64,000 bases of DNA from Microvirga massiliensis (GTDB lineage: Bacteria; Pseudomonadota; Alphaproteobacteria; Rhizobiales; Beijerinckiaceae): NCBI RefSeq assembly GCF_001006805.1, contig NZ_LN811351.1, positions 95,963-159,962 on the forward strand, written 5' to 3'. The translations under genes were made by a program, and so were the position numbers. Below the pieces are notes generated by a model. That model saw only the letters and a program-made list of their open reading frames with translations. It made no database searches and was not told the origin of the DNA. This document shows, piece by piece, positions 59,036-64,000 of the stretch; the first letter of the stretch is position 1; every line of letters begins with the position of its first letter.

Positions 59036-59968
59036 ATGCAACTTCCTTCATCAGTCGATATCGTCGAAGTCGGGCCGCGGGACGGCCTTCAGAACGAGAA
59101 GCAGTTTCTGCCGACCGCCGACAAGATCCGGCTCATCGAAAGACTCGCGGCCGCCGGGCTTCGGGAAATCGAGATCACCTCCTTCACGCATCCAAAATGG
59201 ATTCCGAACCTGGCGGATGCGGAGGAGGTCGCAGCCGCCGTCCGGCACCTCGACATGACGTCCTTCGCGCTCGTTCCCAACCGACGCGGGCTCGACCGGG
59301 CGCTCCGGTCCGGGATCGACGGAGTGACCTTCGTGTTCTCCGCAACGGACAGCCACAACCTGAACAACCTCAACCGCACGACGGAGGCCTCCCTGCAGGA
59401 GGTCGTCGGTCTCGAGGCGGAAACGCGGGCGCTGGGGCTGAAAACACGCTTGTCGCTCTCCGTCGTGTTCGGCTGTCCCTTCGAGGGGCGCGTTTCGACC
59501 GAACACGTCGCCTCCATCGTAGAGCGCCTGGTCGACGCAGGCTCAACGCGGATTGGTCTCTGCGATACGATCGGCGTCGCCGATCCGGCCCAGGTTTATG
59601 ATCTCGTCTCCGGGCTGGTAGCGCGGTTCGCCGCCGTCGCCTTCGAACTGCATCTCCACAACACGCGCGGGCGTGCGCTCGCAAATATTCTTGCCGGAAT
59701 GCAAGCCGGTATTCGATCCTTCGATGCGGCCATCGGTGGCCTTGGGGGATGTCCGTATGCACCTGGCGCGACGGGGAACGTTGCCACCGAGGACGTCGTC
59801 GCCATGCTCGCTGCGATGAAGATCTCGACGGGAGTCGATGAGGACAAGCTCCTGGCAGCGGCAGAGGTGCTCGCGGATTGGCGGGAGGCTCCTCTCGACA
59901 GTTCCATCTGGCGCACACGCCGCCTCGGGGCATGCGATCGCAAGCAATCTTCCGAGCGTAATGCCTGA
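59036..59968 (+). CDS. Hydroxymethylglutaryl-CoA lyase
   Basis: A 310-aa HMGL-family TIM-barrel lyase, splitting a 3-hydroxy-acyl-CoA into acetyl-CoA and a keto acid (acetoacetate for HMG-CoA). Conserved parts are VEVGPRDGLQNE (catalytic Arg/Asp), the metal His of FELHLHNTRGRAL, and the loop GGCPYAPGATGNVATEDVV with the active-site Cys. The ATG at 59036 sits 7 nt after GGAGAG; a TTG at 59030 is too close. It follows the CaiB-type transferase. It could be an HMG-CoA or a citramalyl-CoA-type lyase; the motifs favour HMG-CoA. Confidence 0.93.
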   Translation: MQLPSSVDIVEVGPRDGLQNEKQFLPTADKIRLIERLAAAGLREIEITSFTHPKWIPNLADAEEVAAAVRHLDMTSFALVPNRRGLDRALRSGIDGVTFVFSATDSHNLNNLNRTTEASLQEVVGLEAETRALGLKTRLSLSVVFGCPFEGRVSTEHVASIVERLVDAGSTRIGLCDTIGVADPAQVYDLVSGLVARFAAVAFELHLHNTRGRALANILAGMQAGIRSFDAAIGGLGGCPYAPGATGNVATEDVVAMLAAMKISTGVDEDKLLAAAEVLADWREAPLDSSIWRTRRLGACDRKQSSERNA

Positions 59969-60183
59969 GTCTTTCGCAGACCCGGGCGCGAGAGAACAGA
60001 TGATATCTGCGGGCTCCGCTGTCCATCGGGAGAGCTGACCCGATATACAATGCCCATTGGCGGTCGATCGACGCTTTCCAGGGCTTGGAGGCGCTTCGAG
60101 ATCCCGAATCCCGAAGTCTATTCGAGGCTTTTAGGGACTGGAAATGCGACGGACGAGCGGGCTTTCCCTGACGAGATCAATCG

Positions 60184-61707
60184 ATGCACGAGTACATCCG
60201 GAAAATTCTGACCGCCCGTGTCTACGACGTCGCGATCGAGAGCCCCCTCGACCGCATGTCGCGCCTTTCAGGGCGCCTTGGCTGTCCGGTGCTCCTCAAG
60301 CGAGAGGATCTGCAGCCCGTCTTCTCGTTCAAACTGCGCGGCGCCTACAACAAGATCGTCAGCTTGCCCCCGGAGATCCTCAAGCGGGGCGTGATCTGTG
60401 CCTCGGCCGGCAATCACGCGCAGGGCGTGGCGCTCGCGGCGCAGAAGCTCGGCGTGCCGGCGGTCATCGTCATGCCGCGGACCGCGCCCGCCATCAAGGT
60501 GCAGGCGGTGAAAAGCCGTGGTGGTCACGTCGTGCTGCATGGTGACACCTTCGACGAAACCTACGCTCATGCGCGTGCGCTGGAGAAGGAGAGGGAGCTC
60601 GCCTTCATTCATCCCTACGACGATCCTGAGGTAATCGCCGGCCAAGGCACGATCGGCATGGAGATTCTGCGGCAGCACCCCGATCCGATCGAGGCTGTGT
60701 TCGTGCCGATCGGGGGCGGCGGACTCGCGGCCGGAGTCGGTGTTTTCCTCAAGTTCCTGAGGCCCGAGATCAAGGTGATCGGCGTCGAGCCGCATGATGC
60801 GGCCAGCATGGGTGCTGCCCTGGCGACAGGTGAGCGTGTGGCCCTCGACCAAGTTGGGATCTTTGCCGATGGCGTCGCGGTTCGCCAGGCCGGCGCCGAG
60901 ACGTTCCGCATCTGCCGGGAGGTGCTCGATGATGTCATCACGGCCGATACCGACGAGATCTGCGCGGGCATCAAGGACATCTTCGACGACACCCGCGCGA
61001 TCGCGGAGCCGTCCGGCGCCGTCAGCCTCGCCGGGCTGAAGAAATACGCTGAGCGACGAACTGGCCAGGATCGCAGCCTGATCGCCATCAACAGCGGCGC
61101 CAACCTGAACTTCGACCGGCTGCGTCACATCGCCGATCGTGCCGAGATCGGTGAGCATCGCGAGGCGCTGCTGGCTGTGACCATTCCGGAGCAGCCGGGG
61201 AGCTACCGGGCGTTCATCCAACTCCTCGGCAAGCGCTCGATCACCGAGTTCAACTATCGATACGCCGACGATAGGGAGGCGCAGATCTTCGTCGGCGTGC
61301 AACTCACCGAAGGCAGCGAGGAGAAGTACCGCATCATCGGAATGCTGCAGGAGCACGGTTACTCCGTGCTCGACATGAGCGACAACGAAATGGCCAAGCT
61401 GCACATACGCTACATGGTCGGCGGGCGGGTGCCGGGCCTGAAGGACGAGCTGATCTACCGCTTCGAGTTCCCCGAGCGGCCCGGTGCCCTGCTGAAGTTC
61501 CTGAACGGCATGGCCCATCGTTGGAACATTTCGCTGTTCCACTACCGCAATCATGGTGCCGATTACGGCCGGGTGTTGGCCGGCATTCAGGTGCCCCAGG
61601 CCGATCGCGCGCGCTTCAATCGCTTTCTTGAAGAGTTGGGCTACCCCTTCTGGGAGGAGACCGACAACCCCGCCTATCACCACTTCCTGCACAGCGAGGC
61701 GCGCTGA
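60184..61707 (+). CDS. ilvA: Threonine ammonia-lyase, biosynthetic type
   Basis: A 507-aa PLP enzyme that deaminates threonine to 2-oxobutyrate, the first step of isoleucine synthesis. The PLP Lys is in SFKLRGAYNKIV, with SAGNHAQGVALAAQKLGVPA and the phosphate-binding GGGGLAAGV. Two C-terminal ACT-like regulatory units (about 330-415: LLAVTIPEQPGSYRAFIQLL; and 420-505: IYRFEFPERPGALLKFL) mark the feedback-inhibited long form rather than the short catabolic one. The start ATG 60184 has a weak ribosome binding site (GACGAGATCAATCG). It is flanked by the lyase gene upstream and repeats downstream. Confidence 0.94.
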   Translation: MHEYIRKILTARVYDVAIESPLDRMSRLSGRLGCPVLLKREDLQPVFSFKLRGAYNKIVSLPPEILKRGVICASAGNHAQGVALAAQKLGVPAVIVMPRTAPAIKVQAVKSRGGHVVLHGDTFDETYAHARALEKERELAFIHPYDDPEVIAGQGTIGMEILRQHPDPIEAVFVPIGGGGLAAGVGVFLKFLRPEIKVIGVEPHDAASMGAALATGERVALDQVGIFADGVAVRQAGAETFRICREVLDDVITADTDEICAGIKDIFDDTRAIAEPSGAVSLAGLKKYAERRTGQDRSLIAINSGANLNFDRLRHIADRAEIGEHREALLAVTIPEQPGSYRAFIQLLGKRSITEFNYRYADDREAQIFVGVQLTEGSEEKYRIIGMLQEHGYSVLDMSDNEMAKLHIRYMVGGRVPGLKDELIYRFEFPERPGALLKFLNGMAHRWNISLFHYRNHGADYGRVLAGIQVPQADRARFNRFLEELGYPFWEETDNPAYHHFLHSEAR

Positions 61708-61780
61708 CGATCAAGCAGGGCTGCCACGGGCATGGCGCTCAATTGAGAGCCGCAATCATTCAGCCCTGACGAAACCACAC

Positions 61781-61992
61781 CGTCATTGCGAGCCGCAGGC
61801 GAAGCAATCCAGTCTTTCAGCTGCAGTGCCGCTGGATTGCTTCGCTCCGCTCGCAAAGTCGAAGAGGGCGTGAGAGGCATTGCCAGAAACGAAGTAGACT
61901 CCGGAACCGCCTCGTCATCGCGAGCGGAGCGAAGCAATCCAGGTGCGCATCCGTCAACGGGTAGATTGCTTCGCCTGCGGCTCGCAATGACG
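61781..61992. repeat. Dispersed mosaic intergenic repeat, long copy 5
   Basis: The forward unit CGTCATTGCGAGCCGCAGGC (61781-61800) is followed by GCAGTGCCGCTGGATTGC and the inverted GCTTCGCTCCGCTCGCAA. The spacer AGAGGGCGTGAGAGGCATTG leads to a second pair CATCGCGAGCGGAGCGAAGC and GGTAGATTGCTTCGCCTGCG. The first part is near-identical in layout to copy 4 (35.1 kb). It occupies the gap between ilvA and the convergent thioredoxin-like gene (61708-62041), where I see no gene. Confidence 0.8.
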
Positions 61993-62041
61993 ATCAGTGT
62001 AAGGCAACGGGTGTGCATCGAACGCGCCGCTGCTCTACCCG

Positions 62042-62599
62042 TCAGGCCTGCGTTTTCCATTTGATGGAGCAGCCCATCGACGGCTTCTGCTCCGTTGGCG
62101 CCGAACTCGTTGCAGCGACTGAACGCATGGCTTCGAGGAGCTCGCGCGGCGCGCTAGGGGAGGGCGGATTCGTGCGGCCCTCGTCGAGACGGCCATGGTA
62201 TTTCAGCCGTCCATCGGAATCGTAGCCGAAGAAATCCGGTGTGCAGACTGCCCCGTAGGCTCGCGCGACCGACTGGTCCTCGTCGTGCAGATACGGAAAA
62301 GGCAGATCGTGCCTCTTGGCGAAGGCCTGCATGTTCTCGAAGGAATCGTCCGGATACGCCGTCGCATCGTTGGAGCAGATGGCCGCAAATCCGATGCCGT
62401 CCTTCCGCAATGCGCGGGCATCTTGCACCATTCTGTCGATGATCGCCTTCACGTAGGGACAGTGATTGCAGATGAAGACGATCACCGTGCCGCGTTCGCC
62501 GGCAACATCCGCGAACGCGTAGCTTTTGCCATCCGTGCCGCGAAGCCGGAAATCCGGAGCCGGAGAGCCCAGGACGACCTGGTCTGATGACGTGGCCAT
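62042..62599 (-). CDS. Thioredoxin-like redoxin (AhpC/TSA-related)
   Basis: A 185-aa thioredoxin-fold protein. The start LGSPAPDFRLRGTDGKSYAF and the active site FICNHCPYVKAIID place a C-x-x-C (Cys-Asn-His-Cys) at the end of the first strand. GFAAICSNDATAYPDDSFEN and TPDFFGYDSDGRLKYHGR match the family often annotated as thioredoxin family protein or redoxin. A thiol-disulfide exchange or peroxidase role is likely. The ATG at 62599 follows GAGGAGG. It is cytoplasmic (no signal). Confidence 0.9.
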   Translation of the reverse strand: MATSSDQVVLGSPAPDFRLRGTDGKSYAFADVAGERGTVIVFICNHCPYVKAIIDRMVQDARALRKDGIGFAAICSNDATAYPDDSFENMQAFAKRHDLPFPYLHDEDQSVARAYGAVCTPDFFGYDSDGRLKYHGRLDEGRTNPPSPSAPRELLEAMRSVAATSSAPTEQKPSMGCSIKWKTQA

Positions 62600-63415
62600 G
62601 GTGAAATCCTCCTCTTGCCGATTGATTCTGGAGACAGCCGAAGAGCGTGCGCGGTCAGGTTCTATTGGGCTGTCGGCGCCCTGTCATCAGGTTCGCGCGC
62701 GGCAGGTTCCCTCAGGCCGTGTGCAAAACACTGGCAATGGCCTTTCCGGATTGCGAAGCCTTCTGCCGGTAACGGGCCCGACGGTCTGGATTCGACCCGC
62801 AGGGAGATAGCACGGTCCTTATTCGAATCGTCTCCAAATCGAAGCATGAAACGTTGTTACAGAATCCTGGTGAGCCATGGCGTCCGTGGGCCCAAGGGGG
62901 TGGAGCCACAAATTTGCGGAACGGAGAGCCGGTTTCGCGCGTAAGCTGTACGGGGAGACGCTTGAGAGAGGCCGCCTGCAGAACAGCGTGGCCATTACAG
63001 CGTCTCCGGCCCGAGTCCCCGCGTCGCTGATCGTGCGACCCGGGAACGGGCGCTCCCGATCCGTCGGGCGGCGCCAGGGAGGTGATGGTGGAGCGCGGTC
63101 GCGGTCTCGACCCCTTGGATAATACTCTGGAAGCCGAAGATCCGGCGCGATCCCGCTTCCATGCCGAGCAGGGGAGCGAGATCAGGCCCATGGCTATGGC
63201 ATCGTCGGGCTGTCTGCTGACGACCGAGACAGGCGCCGATGCGCGGGGCGTTGGACCCATGATCCATTCGGCCTCGGCTGAAAGCAGCAGCCATGCCGGC
63301 GAAGCGGCCGAGGGCGCGACTACCGATCTCTCCATGAAAAAAACACAGCCACACCGCGCCTCGAGAACAGGGCGCGACAGCGAGGGGGCAAAAGGCTCGA
63401 TGGAAGGAGACGACA
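62600..63415. other. 816-nt intergenic region without an evident gene
   Basis: Only weak open frames occur. One (62877-63122, +, 81 codons) has no ribosome binding site and no motif. Another (from 63082, +) overlaps the phasin start out of frame. The minus-strand frame at 62712-63440 is Ser/Arg/Pro-rich and looks spurious. The region probably holds the divergent promoters of the redoxin and phasin genes, and perhaps a decayed gene I cannot identify. Confidence 0.5.
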
Positions 63416-63823
63416 ATGGCGACCAAGCAGGGTGGGACAACGGAAGCCGGCAACACGGGCATGCCGGAAAATCTGAGACAGGCGGCCGAAACGACTATTG
63501 CGCAAGCAAAACAGGCGGTCGATCAGTATATCCGCGCCGCAACGGATATGTATGAGAAGGTGGAGGCTTCGGCCGAAGCCGCACAGGCGGGTGCCAGGGA
63601 CGTGAGCAGAAAGACGTTCCGTTTCGCGGAAGACAACATCAACGCCACGCTCGATTTCGCACAGCAGCTCGTGCGCGCTCAAAGCCCTCAGGATCTCGTC
63701 GCCTTGCAACAGGGCTTCCTGCAGCAGCAGCTCGATCGCCTGAAGTCACAGGCGCAGGAGATTGGGGCGACGGCCAGCAAGACTGCCGGAGAGACTCGCT
63801 CGGCCGCCCGCCGCAAGAGCTGA
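63416..63823 (+). CDS. Phasin
   Basis: A 135-aa alpha-helical protein of the phasin family, which coats polyhydroxyalkanoate granules. The helical pattern RQAAETTIAQAKQAVDQYIR and FRFAEDNINATLDFAQQLVR with QSPQDLVALQQGFLQQQLDR is typical of the phasin_2 group. It ends in an Arg/Lys-rich tail. The ATG at 63416 has AAGGAG upstream. No PHA synthase is in the window. Confidence 0.93.
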   Translation: MATKQGGTTEAGNTGMPENLRQAAETTIAQAKQAVDQYIRAATDMYEKVEASAEAAQAGARDVSRKTFRFAEDNINATLDFAQQLVRAQSPQDLVALQQGFLQQQLDRLKSQAQEIGATASKTAGETRSAARRKS

Positions 63824-63839
63824 GCCAGATTGCGCACCC

Positions 63840-63905
63840 GATCTCACGGCCGACGCTGCGTCTGTTCTCGACGTCGCTAGAGGGCAAGGCGCCGGCCGTG
63901 AGATC
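63840..63905 (+). other. Long inverted repeat 3' of the phasin gene
   Basis: GATCTCACGGCCG (63840-63852) and CGGCCGTGAGATC (63893-63905) are perfect complements around a 40-nt loop. It starts 16 nt past the phasin stop and has no U-run. It could be a stabilising 3' structure, or the arms of a small element. I see no gene in the remaining 95 nt. Confidence 0.4.
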
Positions 63906-64000
63906 GATCCCGCGGGGGAGCCGCCAAACCGGCCTGTGTCCTGACGCCGTGGCGACTGCCAGCGGAATCGCGAATGTGACCGCACCAAGCGCGGTATCTG

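Noticed and set aside
60268..61692. 474-codon minus-strand frame opposite ilvA
   Set aside because: It is a shadow of the threonine ammonia-lyase codons; no motif is recognisable.
62712..63440. 242-codon minus-strand frame in the redoxin-phasin gap
   Set aside because: It has Ser/Pro/Arg-rich composition, no motif, and runs across the phasin ribosome binding site and start.
63082..63555. 157-codon plus-strand frame overlapping the phasin start
   Set aside because: It overlaps phasin out of frame, with low-complexity composition. The phasin has a clear ribosome binding site and family pattern.

Overview
The window looks like a chromosomal segment from a GC-rich alphaproteobacterium of the Hyphomicrobiales (Rhizobiales). 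The evidence is a CpdR cell-cycle response regulator, a phasin, a ROSE-like RNA thermometer before a small heat-shock gene, a GltB/GltD glutamate synthase pair, a five-gene Liv-type ABC transporter and a TRAP transporter. A dispersed intergenic repeat with the core GTCATTGCGAGC...GAAGCAATC also fits. Microvirga/Bosea/Bradyrhizobium-like relatives are plausible, but genus cannot be fixed from sequence alone. I see no prophage, insertion sequence, CRISPR array or restriction system.

Layout. 1-4.4 kb: an unrecognised 268-aa protein, a short-chain dehydrogenase, a HAD phosphatase and a manganese catalase with an 11-bp-arm palindrome upstream. 4.8-18.5 kb: a likely aryl-acid uptake and activation locus. 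It holds a fused indolepyruvate:ferredoxin oxidoreductase, a MarR-GNAT regulator/acetyltransferase fusion (opposite strand), a long AMP-forming acyl-CoA synthetase, livG-H-M-K-F and a PaaK-like ligase with an eroded phosphate loop. The livK message is bracketed by strong hairpins. 18.5-23.3 kb: an HNH-type protein, uracil-DNA glycosylase and an exported 5'-nucleotidase on the minus strand, then ferrochelatase and a small protein. 23.8-28.9 kb: a 3-hydroxyisobutyrate-dehydrogenase-like enzyme and a lactonase-type amidohydrolase, divergent from a DctPQM TRAP transporter. 29.1-35 kb: an SPFH/NfeD membrane pair and a two-gene RND efflux pump without its outer-membrane channel.

35.3-41.5 kb is envelope-related: arabinose-5-phosphate isomerase, GalU, GalE, a MltB-type lytic transglycosylase and a DUF459 SGNH-like protein lacking the usual serine. 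41.5-49.4 kb holds gltB-gltD and a divergent threonine aldolase. 49.4-55.5 kb holds hsp20 with its thermometer, an alpha/beta hydrolase with a long low-complexity tail, a HisN-like phosphatase, an MFS permease, an N-formylglutamate amidohydrolase-family protein and CpdR. 55.6-64 kb holds tRNA-Val(GAC), a small conserved-looking protein, a second HIBADH-like dehydrogenase, a CaiB-type CoA-transferase next to an HMG-CoA lyase, threonine ammonia-lyase, a thioredoxin-like protein and a phasin.

How the genes may work together (inference). Ior converts aryl pyruvates to aryl-acetyl-CoA, and the ligases would make the same products from imported aryl acids. The TRAP/lactonase/dehydrogenase group looks like uptake and oxidation of a sugar-acid or hydroxy-acid. 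The CoA-transferase and lyase could form a two-step route for a branched dicarboxylate such as 3-hydroxy-3-methylglutarate. The most distinctive non-coding elements are the ROSE-like leader, the catalase palindrome, the hairpins around livK and the mosaic repeat family at five loci.
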